Shown here piece after piece: positions 9,617-17,336 of a DNA stretch of 37,229 bases; the first letter of the stretch is position 1, and each line of letters begins with the position of its first letter. The notes beneath the pieces were generated by a model. The model searched no databases. It was not told where the DNA came from and saw nothing but the letters and a program-made list of their open reading frames with translations. Origin of the DNA: Argonema antarcticum A004/B2 (GTDB lineage Bacteria > Cyanobacteriota > Cyanobacteriia > Cyanobacteriales > Aerosakkonemataceae); assembly GCF_023333585.1 (NCBI RefSeq), contig NZ_JAIQZN010000072.1, positions 1 through 37,229 of the forward strand, in the 5' to 3' direction. Both the position numbers and the translations under genes were made by a program.

Positions 9617-9848
9617 AAAAGTCAAAAGTCAAAAGTCAAAAGTCAAAAAGGGAGTGGGAGAGTGGAAGAGGGGGAGAGTGGGAGCGGGGGAGAATGACTA
9701 ATGACCAATGACCAATGACTAATGACTAATCCCCAATCCCCACTCCCCAATCCCTTCTTAACTTTTGACTTTTGACTTTTGACTTTTGACTTTTATAGCC
9801 CCAGTCCCCACTCCCTTTTTGACTTTTGACTTTTGACTTTTGACTTTT
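9617..9848. repeat. Mosaic of short tandem repeats between eno and argC
   Basis: The whole gap between the convergent genes is repeats: four AAAAGTC units (9617-9648), a purine-rich GGGAGAGTGG tract (9649-9692), AATGACC/AATGACT units (9693-9729), CCCCAATCCCCACT units (9730-9757), then TTTTGAC units (9760-9794 and 9816-9848). The first and last blocks are reverse complements and could form a long stem between the two stop codons. Confidence 0.9.
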
Positions 9849-9864
9849 GTGGCCCCAGTCCGGA

Positions 9865-10923
9865 TCAGGGATAGAAACACATATTCGGTAATCCCAAGGT
9901 TTCGTCCCAACCCATCATCAGGTTTAAGCACTGTAAGGCTTGACCAGCTTGACCTTTCATTAAGTTGTCAATTGCTGACATTACGATTACGCGATCGGTC
10001 CTGGGGTCAACTTCGACGCCGATATAACAGAGATTTGTGCCACAAGCCCATTTGGTTTGGGGATAAATACCACCTGATAATACTTTCACCCACGGAGCGT
10101 TGCGATAGAAGGCGTTGTAAATCGTAATTAAGTCTTCTCGCACTAGCCCCGGATCTCTGAGAGTGGCATAGACGGTTGCCAAAATTCCCCGCACCATTGG
10201 AATTAGGTGGGGAGTGAATTGCACTGTAACTTCGTGTCCGGCTAAATCGCTACAAATTTGTTCGATTTCCGGGGTATGTCTGTGGCGGGCTACGCCATAA
10301 GCTCCCAAAGTGTTGTCTGCTTCTGCTAGTAACAGATTGGTTTTGGCTTGACGCCCACCGCCAGAAGCGCCGGATTTGGCATCGATAATGGCGGTTTCTG
10401 GCAAGATTAAACCCTGTTTGAGCAGCGGTGAAAGCGCTAGCAAACTGGCTGTGGGATAGCAACCGGGACATCCCACTAACTGGGCTCCTGCAATGCGATC
10501 GCGATATAGTTCTGGCAACCCGTAGACGGCAGTAGTTGCTAGTTCTTTATCGGTGCGATCGCCACCGTACCATGCTGTATAAGTATCTAGATCGGTAAAG
10601 CGATAGTCGGCTGAGAGATCCAAAACTTTGCATCCCTTCTCCAACAGAGTTGGTGCCATTTTATAGGCTAAACCATTCGGGAGAGAAAGAAAAACAACTT
10701 GACATCTAGAGGCTATTTTTTCTAAATCGATCGGTTCGATCATCAGGTCAACTACATGACCCAGGTGCGGGTACAGGTCGGAAAAAGGCTTCCCAGCACT
10801 GCTCTCACCGCCTAAGTAAACCAGTTCGACTCCTGGATGTTCCATCAGCAGTCTCACCAGTTGGACGCCGCCGTAACCTGACGCGCCTACAATCCCAACG
10901 GGCACGCGCCGCATATCACCCAT
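9865..10923 (-). CDS. argC: N-acetyl-gamma-glutamyl-phosphate reductase
   Basis: A 352-residue enzyme of arginine synthesis that reduces N-acetylglutamyl phosphate to the semialdehyde with NADPH. The N-terminal Rossmann motif is [18 protein letters not shown]. The active-site cysteine is Cys155 in [16 protein letters not shown]. Further family motifs: [12 protein letters not shown], the histidine-rich [12 protein letters not shown], and [12 protein letters not shown]. The length is typical. It stands alone on the minus strand and is divergent from ribBA across a 300-bp repeat-filled region. An in-frame ATG three codons in (10914) is an equally good start. Confidence 0.96.
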   Translation of the reverse strand: MGDMRRVPVGIVGASGYGGVQLVRLLMEHPGVELVYLGGESSAGKPFSDLYPHLGHVVDLMIEPIDLEKIASRCQVVFLSLPNGLAYKMAPTLLEKGCKVLDLSADYRFTDLDTYTAWYGGDRTDKELATTAVYGLPELYRDRIAGAQLVGCPGCYPTASLLALSPLLKQGLILPETAIIDAKSGASGGGRQAKTNLLLAEADNTLGAYGVARHRHTPEIEQICSDLAGHEVTVQFTPHLIPMVRGILATVYATLRDPGLVREDLITIYNAFYRNAPWVKVLSGGIYPQTKWACGTNLCYIGVEVDPRTDRVIVMSAIDNLMKGQAGQALQCLNLMMGWDETLGLPNMCFYP

Positions 10924-11021
10924 GATCCTTGACCTTTTTACGCTTTTGGTTTAAAACAAAACGGTTCAACTTTTGCTGCATTGTAGTACTAAAATCCCAC
11001 TTTGGAATTTTAGATTTTAGA

Positions 11022-11195
11022 AGTCAGTGGTCAGTGGTCAGTGGTCAGTTGTCAGTTGTCAGTTGTCAGTGGTCAGTTGTCAGTGGTCAGTTGTCAGTTG
11101 TCATTCTCCCACTCCCCCCCTCTCCCTTTCTCCCACTCTCGCCTCTCCCACTCTCCCACTCCCTTTTTGACTTTTGACTTTTGACTTTTGACTTT
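11022..11195. repeat. Short tandem repeats between argC and ribBA
   Basis: Between the divergent genes lie GTCAGTG/GTCAGTT heptamers (11022-11103), a pyrimidine tract of CTCCCACT type (11104-11163) and TTTTGAC heptamers (11164-11195). The repeats end about 37 bp before the ribBA start, so both promoters are confined to the narrow unique flanks or include repeat sequence. Confidence 0.88.
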
Positions 11196-11232
11196 CCTAG
11201 CCCCTACCTACGGGAAAAGGCTACAATCAAAG

Positions 11233-12963
11233 ATGAAAAGCTTTAAAAAAGTTTACGATCGCTTAACTGTGGAACCACCCCAAAACGTCTCTATACAATC
11301 TTTTCAGTTTGATTCAATTGATGCCGCTCTAGCAGATATAAAAGCCGGTCGAGCGGTGGTGGTGGTGGATGACGAAAACCGGGAAAACGAAGGTGACTTG
11401 ATCTGCGCGGCTCAGTTTGCCACACCTGACTTGATTAACTTCATGGCTGTGTATGCGAGGGGACTGATTTGTTTGGCGCTGACTGGCGATCGCCTCGACG
11501 AACTAGACCTGCCTTTGATGGTCACCAACAACACCGATAGCAACCAAACAGCTTTTACGGTCAGCATCGATGCCGCAACTCATCTGGGCGTTAGTACCGG
11601 CATCTCAGCCGACGATCGCGCCCGCACCATCCAGGTAACAATTAACCCAGCTACAAAGCCTAACGACTTACGGCGTCCCGGCCACATCTTCCCCCTCCGC
11701 GCCAGAGTAGGGGGCGTCCTCAAACGCGCCGGTCATACTGAGGCGGGTGTTGACTTGGCTCAATTAGCCGGATTGTACCCAGCTGGGGTGATTTGTGAAA
11801 TCCAAAACCCCGATGGCTCGATGGCCCGATTGCCAGAGTTAATTGAGTATGCCAAAACTCACCATCTCAAAATCATCAGTATTGCAGACTTGATCGGTTA
11901 CCGCCTCCAACACGAACGGTTTGTCTGCCGCGAGACTGTTGCCCAATTACCCAGCCAATTCGGTCAGTTCCAAATTTATGCTTACCGCAATACTCTAGAT
12001 AATTCCGAACACATTGCCATTGTCAAGGGAGATCCAGCCGCATTCTCAGACCAAGCGGTGATGGTGCGGATGCACTCGGAATGCCTCACGGGTGACGCTT
12101 TGGGTTCTCTGCGCTGCGACTGTCGGATGCAGCTTGTGGCAGCAATGAAGATGATTGAGAGTGCTGGGTCTGGTGTTGTGGTCTACTTGCGCCAAGAAGG
12201 TCGAGGAATTGGTTTGATTAATAAGTTGAAGGCGTATTCTTTACAGGATTTGGGGTTGGATACAGTCGAAGCAAATGAGCGATTGGGTTTTCCCGCTGAT
12301 TTGCGGAATTATGGTGTGGGGGCTCAAATTCTCAACGATTTGGGTATCAAAAAAATCCGCCTGATTACGAACAATCCTCGCAAAATTGCTGGGTTAAAGG
12401 GTTATGGTTTGGAGGTGGTCGATCGCGTACCGTTGCTGATCGAGGCGACTGACTACAATTCTGGCTATCTCGCCACTAAAGCTAAAAAGCTGGGTCATCT
12501 GCTGTTGCAGACTTATCTGGTGACTGTGGCGATCGAGTGGAAAGATGAGTCGGCTTCTGTGCAAGAACGCTATGAAAGATTAGAGAAATTGCGCTTTTTG
12601 GCGGGTTTGTCTCATCTTTTGTTGCAGGAGGAAGCGCGACCTGTGGCGATCGCTCTTTTCGGCAATCCTTCTCTCACCGTTCATTTAGGCTTCGATCAAC
12701 CCAATTTAGCAGCACCGGGATGGTTCGAGCAACCCAACCATCCTTACGTGCAAGCGCTAGCCCAAATTCTGGACAATTTAGCTGCTTGGCCTAATTTAAA
12801 ACGGCTGGAATTCCTGATTTCACAAGGGTTTGACCCTCTGACTAGCTTGCAGGTGCAGCTCGATCGTCAGACTTTCTCTTTGCCCCAGCTGCCTTCATCG
12901 GTCTGTAGCCACTTAGAAACCCAAAAAATCTATAGCTTTTCTGCTGATAAGTCTTCTGACTAG
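11233..12963 (+). CDS. ribBA: Bifunctional riboflavin biosynthesis protein RibBA
   Basis: A 576-residue protein joining two enzymes at the head of the riboflavin pathway. Residues about 20-225 are 3,4-dihydroxy-2-butanone 4-phosphate synthase ([36 protein letters not shown]). Residues about 230-425 are GTP cyclohydrolase II (zinc cysteines in [37 protein letters not shown]). A further 150-residue C-terminal part has no catalytic motif that I recognise; such extensions occur in cyanobacterial RibBA. The ATG at 11233 is preceded by GGGAAAAGG. The frame is open 15 codons further up, but that stretch is partly repeat-derived. No FMN riboswitch was recognised upstream. Confidence 0.95.
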   Translation: MKSFKKVYDRLTVEPPQNVSIQSFQFDSIDAALADIKAGRAVVVVDDENRENEGDLICAAQFATPDLINFMAVYARGLICLALTGDRLDELDLPLMVTNNTDSNQTAFTVSIDAATHLGVSTGISADDRARTIQVTINPATKPNDLRRPGHIFPLRARVGGVLKRAGHTEAGVDLAQLAGLYPAGVICEIQNPDGSMARLPELIEYAKTHHLKIISIADLIGYRLQHERFVCRETVAQLPSQFGQFQIYAYRNTLDNSEHIAIVKGDPAAFSDQAVMVRMHSECLTGDALGSLRCDCRMQLVAAMKMIESAGSGVVVYLRQEGRGIGLINKLKAYSLQDLGLDTVEANERLGFPADLRNYGVGAQILNDLGIKKIRLITNNPRKIAGLKGYGLEVVDRVPLLIEATDYNSGYLATKAKKLGHLLLQTYLVTVAIEWKDESASVQERYERLEKLRFLAGLSHLLLQEEARPVAIALFGNPSLTVHLGFDQPNLAAPGWFEQPNHPYVQALAQILDNLAAWPNLKRLEFLISQGFDPLTSLQVQLDRQTFSLPQLPSSVCSHLETQKIYSFSADKSSD

Positions 12964-13486
12964 CCAAAAGGCGCTCTTTCGGAGTTGCTATGCTTTTGTT
13001 CACTTAAGAACATTTTTATTGCTTTTCTCCTCTCCCACTCTCCCCCACTCCCCCACTCCCCCACTCTCCCACTCTCCCCCTCTCCCCCTCTCCCACTCTC
13101 CCCCTCTCCCCCTCTCCCCCTCTCCCCCTCTCCCACTCTCCCACAAGGTGTTGCCGTTGAGTTTGTGAAGCTTAAGTGAAAGCCCGCAGACGATATTTAA
13201 AGATTCTGTAAAGACTGATATATTCACCTAATTTTAGGGATAATAACAGTATATTTACGGGGAATTAGAGCCATAATAAAAACTGACGGATTAAGTAATT
13301 GCACTCAAGTTATTACCTCAAAGCCACAGGCAAACAAAGGCATTCTCGGTGTAAACAAGGAGCTAGGGTCATCTACTCAAGTTTGACGGTTTCAGATTTG
13401 TAGACCTACGAACTTGATTGGTTTAGCAATCCGAGGAATAGCCAAGACTTCATACATAAACCATTGGTGAATCAGGATTGCAAACT
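12964..13486. repeat. Gap with pyrimidine-rich tandem repeat
   Basis: No gene seen. After ribBA there is the segment ATGCTTTTGTTCACTTAAGA, then AACATTTTTATT, then a one-sided pyrimidine tract of CTCCCCCT/CTCCCACT units (13027-13143). CACTTAAG before the tract and CTTAAGTG after it (about 13170) form an 8-bp inverted pair. The remaining 300 bp up to the TPR gene is AT-rich and presumably carries its promoter; no convincing -35/-10 pair was found. Confidence 0.75.
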
Positions 13487-14908
13487 ATGAATATTAAAAA
13501 TTGCTTGAACCAAGGCGTAGACAAGGCTCAGCAAGGAGACTATCAAGGTGCTATTGAAAAATTCGATCGCGTTCTGCGCCTTGAACCGAATCATGCCAAA
13601 GCCTACTACAATAGGGGACTTGCCCGGTATGACTTGGGAGATTACAAAAGAGCGATCGAAGACTTTAACCAAGCTCTGCGCCTCCAACCTGACTATCTGG
13701 CAGCCTATAGCAATCGGGGCAATGCCTACCATAACTTAGGAGAATATCATAGAGCGATCGCAGACTTTAGCCAAGCAATAGAACTGAATCCAAACTTTGT
13801 GATTGCTTACATCAGCCGAGGTCTAGTCCATTTTGACATGAAGGACTTTCCAGAAGCTAGAGCAGATTACGACCGCGCTTTGCGAATTGAGCCAAACTTC
13901 GCCGAAGCCTATAACAATCGAGGGATGGCTCGATTTCAGATGGGGGATGCAAGGGGAGCTATTGAGGACTTTAATCGGGCTCTAAAGATTGAGCCGAACT
14001 TGGTCGAAGCTTACAACAACAGGGGTCTAGCTCGCTTTGAAGTGGGGGACTCAAGAGGAGCAATTGAAGATTTCAAACTGGCGCTGGCGATCGATTCCAC
14101 TGTAGCAGAACTTTACTACAACCGAGCTTTTGCCCGTTGCACTCTGGGAGATGAAAAAGGCGCGGTTGAAGATTACAACCAAACGCTGGGTATCAATCCC
14201 AACGATGCGGAAGCTTACAATAATCGAGGTAATGTCTGCGCTTTGATGGGAGATAATGAAGGAGCGATCGAAAACTATACTCAGGCGATCGAGATTAATC
14301 CCCATAAAGCTAATGCTTATTATAACCGGGGGCTGACCCACTATGCTGTGGGAAATCATCATAGAGCGATCGCAGATTTCGATCGAGCGATCGAGCTTAA
14401 TCCCAATTATGCAGCAGCTTACAACAATCGGGGACTTGTGCTTCGCGACAAGGGAGACATCCAGCAAGCGTTAGAAGACTTCAATCAGGCGTTGCAGCTA
14501 AATCCTAACTTAGCTGAAGCCTATGTAAGCCGGGGTTTGGGACGCTCGGATTTGGGAGATAAACAGGGCGCGATCGAAGATTTTAACCACGCATTGCAAC
14601 TCAATCCCCACGATGCCAGAACCTATAATAGCCGGGGATTTGCTCGTTACAGGATGGGTGATAATCAACAAGCAATTGAAGACTTTAACCAAGCCTTGCT
14701 ACTGAATCCCAATCTAAGTGCAGCTTATCTGAATCGAGGTCTAGCTCGTTTTCATCTGGGCGATCGATTAGGCGGCATTGAAGATATTAACCACGCACTA
14801 CATCTCAATCCAACTAATATCTCTGCTAATTCGCAGATGGGTATCAATTTTGGCAATATTTTTGTCAGTCAAAGTAGTAATATTAATCCTACCTTGACTG
14901 AAGCATAA
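13487..14908 (+). CDS. Tetratricopeptide repeat protein
   Basis: A 473-residue protein built almost entirely of about thirteen 34-residue TPR units with the core GDxxGAIEDFNQALxLNPN and AEAYNNRGLARxxLGD. No signal peptide, membrane segment or catalytic domain is seen, so it is probably a soluble protein-protein interaction scaffold. The last 35 residues fall outside the repeat. An in-frame TTG at 13478 would add three residues; the ATG is preferred. It stands alone, 500 bp from ribBA and 130 bp from the Uma2 gene, so its partner cannot be inferred from context. Confidence 0.9.
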   Translation: MNIKNCLNQGVDKAQQGDYQGAIEKFDRVLRLEPNHAKAYYNRGLARYDLGDYKRAIEDFNQALRLQPDYLAAYSNRGNAYHNLGEYHRAIADFSQAIELNPNFVIAYISRGLVHFDMKDFPEARADYDRALRIEPNFAEAYNNRGMARFQMGDARGAIEDFNRALKIEPNLVEAYNNRGLARFEVGDSRGAIEDFKLALAIDSTVAELYYNRAFARCTLGDEKGAVEDYNQTLGINPNDAEAYNNRGNVCALMGDNEGAIENYTQAIEINPHKANAYYNRGLTHYAVGNHHRAIADFDRAIELNPNYAAAYNNRGLVLRDKGDIQQALEDFNQALQLNPNLAEAYVSRGLGRSDLGDKQGAIEDFNHALQLNPHDARTYNSRGFARYRMGDNQQAIEDFNQALLLNPNLSAAYLNRGLARFHLGDRLGGIEDINHALHLNPTNISANSQMGINFGNIFVSQSSNINPTLTEA

Positions 14909-14947
14909 AATACTATAAATGCACATCAATCGGAGTAGCATTTTTTT

Positions 14948-14977
14948 GTAGGTTGGGTTTCGCTTCTCTCAACCTAC
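14948..14977. repeat. GTAGGTTG palindrome, copy 1
   Basis: GTAGGTTG (14948-14955) and CAACCTAC (14970-14977) form a hairpin in the 131-bp gap after the TPR gene. The same GTAGGTTGGGTTTC core recurs at 18150. A T-run precedes the stem on the plus strand, so it is not placed as an intrinsic terminator. Confidence 0.6.
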
Positions 14978-15039
14978 GAATCTGAGTTAATATTAAATAA
15001 GTATTCCATTTTGATCGATTAAATAGGAGATCGAAAACA

Positions 15040-15792
15040 ATGGTCACAGAAGCGCCTCCCCTATTCAGAACAGCACCACTCAAAATCACCTGGCAAAAAC
15101 TACCAGACAACTATAAATTAGACGAGGAACCTGTGGACAATACTGGTCAGCCCTTGATTGCTGGTGCATTACGAGAAACCTTAGAATTAATCGGTTTTAT
15201 CAAGCCAGAAATGTTAATCGCCACCAATTTTGGACTCTGTGCCACGATTGATGAACAGTTAGTAATTAAAGCTCCGGATTGGGTGTATGTTACATCTGTG
15301 AAGCCGCTGGCAGTGCCAAAATACCGGAGAAGTTATACGCCAAATTTAGAGGGAGAAGTGCCGCTGATTGTGATGGAATTTCTCTCGGAAACTGAGGGCG
15401 GCGAATATTCAGTTAAACGCACCTATCCGCCGGGAAAATGGTTTTTCTATGAGCAAATTTTGCGGGTTCCAATTTATGTAATTTTCGATCCGGAAGGTGG
15501 ACTTTTGGAAGTTTATCGCCTAAGCGGAGAACGGTATGAATTAGAATTTCCGAATGAAAATGGCCGTAATTGGATTCCTGAAATGGGGTTATTTTTAGGA
15601 ACATGGCAGGGCAAAAAGGAAGAAGAAACGGGTTATTGGTTGCGTTGGTGGGATGAAGCAGAGAATTTGCAACCTTGGGCAGTTGAACAAATTGAAATTG
15701 AACGTCAAAGGGCAGAACAGCAAGCTCAAAGGGCGGAACGTTTAGCAGAGTATTTGCGTTCTCAAGGCATTGATCCCGATGAATTGAGTTAA
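15040..15792 (+). CDS. Uma2-family putative nuclease
   Basis: A 250-residue protein of the Uma2 (DUF820) family, a PD-(D/E)XK nuclease-like fold greatly expanded in cyanobacteria. Visible elements: APDWVYVTSVKP (the aspartate of the PD motif), PLIVMEFLSETEGGEYS (the ExxS strand), the stretch GKWFFYEQILRVPIYVIFDP, and the closing coiled-coil with repeated QRAEQQAQRAERLAEYLRSQ, which is characteristic of this family in cyanobacteria. The biological role is unknown. It starts at an ATG preceded by AGGAG-like TAGGAGA. It marks the left border of the toxin-antitoxin island. Confidence 0.88.
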   Translation: MVTEAPPLFRTAPLKITWQKLPDNYKLDEEPVDNTGQPLIAGALRETLELIGFIKPEMLIATNFGLCATIDEQLVIKAPDWVYVTSVKPLAVPKYRRSYTPNLEGEVPLIVMEFLSETEGGEYSVKRTYPPGKWFFYEQILRVPIYVIFDPEGGLLEVYRLSGERYELEFPNENGRNWIPEMGLFLGTWQGKKEEETGYWLRWWDEAENLQPWAVEQIEIERQRAEQQAQRAERLAEYLRSQGIDPDELS

Positions 15793-15809
15793 TTAGCTGT
15801 CGCGCATCT

Positions 15810-15879
15810 AGGTACGTTGTTGCGCTTTTGCGATCTTATCCCCGTTATAATAAGAGCGCAAACGCGCAACAACATACCT
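15810..15879. repeat. Inverted repeat AGGTACGTTGTTGCGC
   Basis: Arms at 15810-15832 and 15857-15879 pair over 23 bp with two mismatches. The arm sequence GCGCAACAACGTACCT is also present, single-armed, at 18883-18898 and, with one change and a shortened end, near 21771-21782. These copies lie at borders of rearranged segments of the island. Confidence 0.7.
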
Positions 15880-15902
15880 TTATAGCAATTACCGCTGTAA
15901 TA

Positions 15903-16003
15903 GAGTACATTTTAAGTAGGGGCGAAGCATTCCGGTAATTAAGCTCTGCATATAACCAATAAGTTATTTGCCGGAATGCTTCGCCCTTACTTCTGTACCT
16001 CAT
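15903..16003. repeat. Palindromic intergenic element, copy 2
   Basis: Arms GTAGGGGCGAAGCATTCCGG (15916-15935) and its complement (15971-15990) pair with one mismatch; the arms match the element at 15-79. Outer sequences GAGTACA (15903) and TGTACCTC (15995) are themselves roughly inverted and resemble the GAGGTACA/TGTACCTC pair at 2876-2999, suggesting a terminal motif of a small non-autonomous element. Confidence 0.7.
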
Positions 16004-16035
16004 AACAGCGGGAACCCCTGTATCTCCCAAGCTAG

Positions 16036-16075
16036 AAAAGAAATGTGGGGCAATTTTACAAAAGAGAATATTTAA
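16036..16075 (+). pseudogene. Remnant 3' end of a DUF2281-type antitoxin gene
   Basis: The frame RKEMWGNFTKENI-stop matches the C-termini of the intact antitoxins at 16596 and 21388 (RQEMWGNFPR...). Everything upstream in this frame has been replaced by palindromic elements. The stop overlaps the start of the following PIN fragment as TAATG, just as in the intact pairs, so this was once a third antitoxin-toxin pair. Confidence 0.65.
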
Positions 16076-16251
16076 TGACAGCCGTTGTAGCCGATACTCA
16101 TACAATTATTTGGTATTTGCGGGAGACTGCTCGATTATCGCCAGCAGCAATGATTGATTTAGATGCAGCATTGGCAAATCGGAAAAAAGAGATCGCAGCT
16201 TATTTGGAGAAAAAATATCCTCAATATCATCCACAATCATTGACCCTCTGA
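16075..16251 (+). pseudogene. Chimeric ORF: PIN toxin head joined to a foreign antitoxin tail
   Basis: A 58-residue frame. Residues 1-33 (MTAVVADTHTIIWYLRETAR and LSPAAMIDLDAAL) match the start of the intact PIN toxin at 16820 (MPSVVADTHTMIWYIFELPR). Residues 34-58 (ANRKKEIAAYLEKKYPQYHP) instead match the C-terminus of the antitoxin encoded at 19001-19306. The junction lies close to 16172. Only the first acidic residue of the PIN site remains, so it cannot be an active nuclease. It looks like a recombination or deletion scar that happened to stay in frame. Confidence 0.75.
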
Positions 16252-16268
16252 TAAGTTGGGTCTACAAT
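16240..16268 (+). promoter_or_regulatory. Sigma-70-type promoter of the vapBC-like module, left copy
   Basis: TTGACC (16240-16245) and TACAAT (16263-16268) are separated by 17 bp, an almost ideal housekeeping promoter 33 bp before the antitoxin ATG. The right copy keeps the same layout (21797-21825). Confidence 0.6.
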
Positions 16269-16300
16269 GAAAGCAACCAAGTTCTGGATTAGGAAATACT

Positions 16301-16520
16301 ATGAACGCACATCGTATTGAAACAACCTTTGCAGAGAATGGCAAAATTACCTTAGATAATTTACCTTTTGTGAGAGGCGATGCAGTGGAAATTATTATTC
16401 TTGAATCTCCTCGCCGCCCTCACCCTGACTCAAATTCTTATCCCTTAGAGGGTAAAGTCTGCCAATATGATGACCCCCACTGAACCTGTGGCATTAGAAG
16501 ACTGGGAATGCTTAAAATGA
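16301..16520 (+). pseudogene. Frameshifted VapB-like antitoxin
   Basis: A second copy of the 72-residue antitoxin at 21858. Residues 1-58 are the same except for one change (Ser for Pro in SNSYPLEGK). A run of five C (GACCCCCACTG) stands where the other copy has four, so the frame closes early after DDPH and loses the C-terminal TEPVALEDWECLK. The lost part would be the toxin-binding tail. The following toxin gene is also truncated, so the module is dead. Confidence 0.85.
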
Positions 16521-16576
16521 TTATTCTCGATACTCATATTTGGGTGTGGTGGGTTGATAAGATGATTCTGGGGTAA
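16517..16576 (+). pseudogene. Truncated VapC toxin start
   Basis: The frame MIILDTHIWVWWVDK followed by MILG and a stop equals the first 14 residues of the intact VapC at 22073 and then runs into unrelated sequence. Only the first PIN aspartate is kept. The break at 16560 marks the end of duplicated segment A. Confidence 0.85.
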
Positions 16577-16595
16577 TTAAGGAGGAAAAATAATA

Positions 16596-16820
16596 ATGAA
16601 TTTAGAGCAAGCAGTTTTAGATAAGTTACGGGCTTTGCTTCCGGTTCAGCAGCAGGAAGTTTTGGATTTTGCTGAGTTTCTTCAACCAAAAAATATGACT
16701 AAAAAACCGCTAAAGAGTGTGAAAGGGTTGTGTGCTGACTTAAAAGTAGATATTACGGAAGAAGACATCGCCCAAGCCCGACAAGAAATGTGGGGAAATT
16801 TTCCCAGGCAGATTGTTTGA
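16596..16820 (+). CDS. DUF2281-type antitoxin (VapB-like), copy 1
   Basis: A 74-residue protein with the N-terminal signature MNLEQAVLDKLRALLPVQQQ and VLDFAEFLQPK of the DUF2281 family, found as antitoxins of PIN toxins in cyanobacteria, and a C-terminal toxin-binding segment ITEEDIAQARQEMWGNFPRQ. A strong ribosome-binding site, GGAGGAAA, lies about 8 bp upstream. Its stop shares one base with the toxin start (TGATG), so translation is coupled. It differs from the copy at 21388 at 7 of 74 residues. No DNA-binding domain is obvious. Confidence 0.88.
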   Translation: MNLEQAVLDKLRALLPVQQQEVLDFAEFLQPKNMTKKPLKSVKGLCADLKVDITEEDIAQARQEMWGNFPRQIV

Positions 16821-17200
16821 TGCCCTCAGTCGTAGCAGATACCCACACCATGATTTGGTACATTTTTGAACTGCCAAGATTGTCGGCAGCAGCATTGACA
16901 GCATTAGAACAAGCGGTTAATGAGGGAAATTTTATCTACTTTTCCGCAATTACAATTGTAGAAATTTCTTACTTAATTGAGCGAGGGCGTTTGGCAGGTG
17001 AGGTGCTGACACGAGTTTTAAATGCTGCGGACGATCCAAATGTGGGGATTCTGCTAGCACCTTTGGATCGCAATATCTCGGCAACTATTCAACAAATTGA
17101 CAGGGCAACGGTTCCTGATATGCCAGATAGAATTATTGCTGCGACTGCTTTATCTTTGAGTCTTCCCTTAGTCACCCGCGATGGGAAAATTCAAGCTTAA
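16820..17200 (+). CDS. vapC: PIN-domain toxin (VapC family)
   Basis: A 126-residue PIN-domain RNase toxin with all four acidic sites: VVADTHTMIWY (first Asp), ITIVEISYLIERG (Glu), PDMPDRIIAATAL (Asp) and LVTRDGKI (last Asp). VapC toxins cleave RNA, often tRNA, when the antitoxin is lost. The start at 16820 follows the family and overlaps the antitoxin stop by one base. Truncated relatives at 16075 and 21612 show that this toxin type was present at least three times in the island; only this copy is full-length. Confidence 0.9.
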   Translation: MPSVVADTHTMIWYIFELPRLSAAALTALEQAVNEGNFIYFSAITIVEISYLIERGRLAGEVLTRVLNAADDPNVGILLAPLDRNISATIQQIDRATVPDMPDRIIAATALSLSLPLVTRDGKIQA

Positions 17201-17270
17201 ACTACTATTCAGACAATTTGGTGAATATGATAAAATAAATATCGGTGTTACTACCTACCCCCTGGTCATC

Positions 17271-17333
17271 ATGGATGAAACCCGCGCACAAGCTTATCTA
17301 AAATTGATTGATTATCATCTAACCTTAATTTAA
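17271..17333 (+). pseudogene. Relic of the start of a CHAT-protein gene
   Basis: The 20-residue frame MDETRAQAYLKLIDYHLTLI matches the beginning of the CHAT protein at 22481 (MDDSRTQAYLNLIRMLLDYP) in residues and in position after a PIN toxin gene. It then stops 3 bp before the Rpn-type gene. Probably the 5' stub of a lost paralogue; because it is so short this remains a suggestion. Confidence 0.45.
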
Positions 17334-17336
17334 TCC

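Larger units (their letters stand above)
16226..16560 (+). repeat. Duplicated segment A, left copy
   Basis: This 335-bp stretch corresponds to 21783-22116 with a few substitutions and one inserted C. It carries the promoter, the VapB-like gene and the first codons of the VapC gene. Identity ends abruptly at 16560, where sequence leading into the DUF2281 antitoxin begins. Confidence 0.9.

Noticed and set aside
10924-11232. FMN riboswitch upstream of ribBA
   Set aside because: The region is made of tandem repeats and lacks the conserved multi-helix RFN element.
13000-13227. Low-complexity frames (GERGRGGEWE or SPSPPLPLS) in the pyrimidine tract
   Set aside because: They are translations of tandem repeats and lack a start signal or any conserved part.
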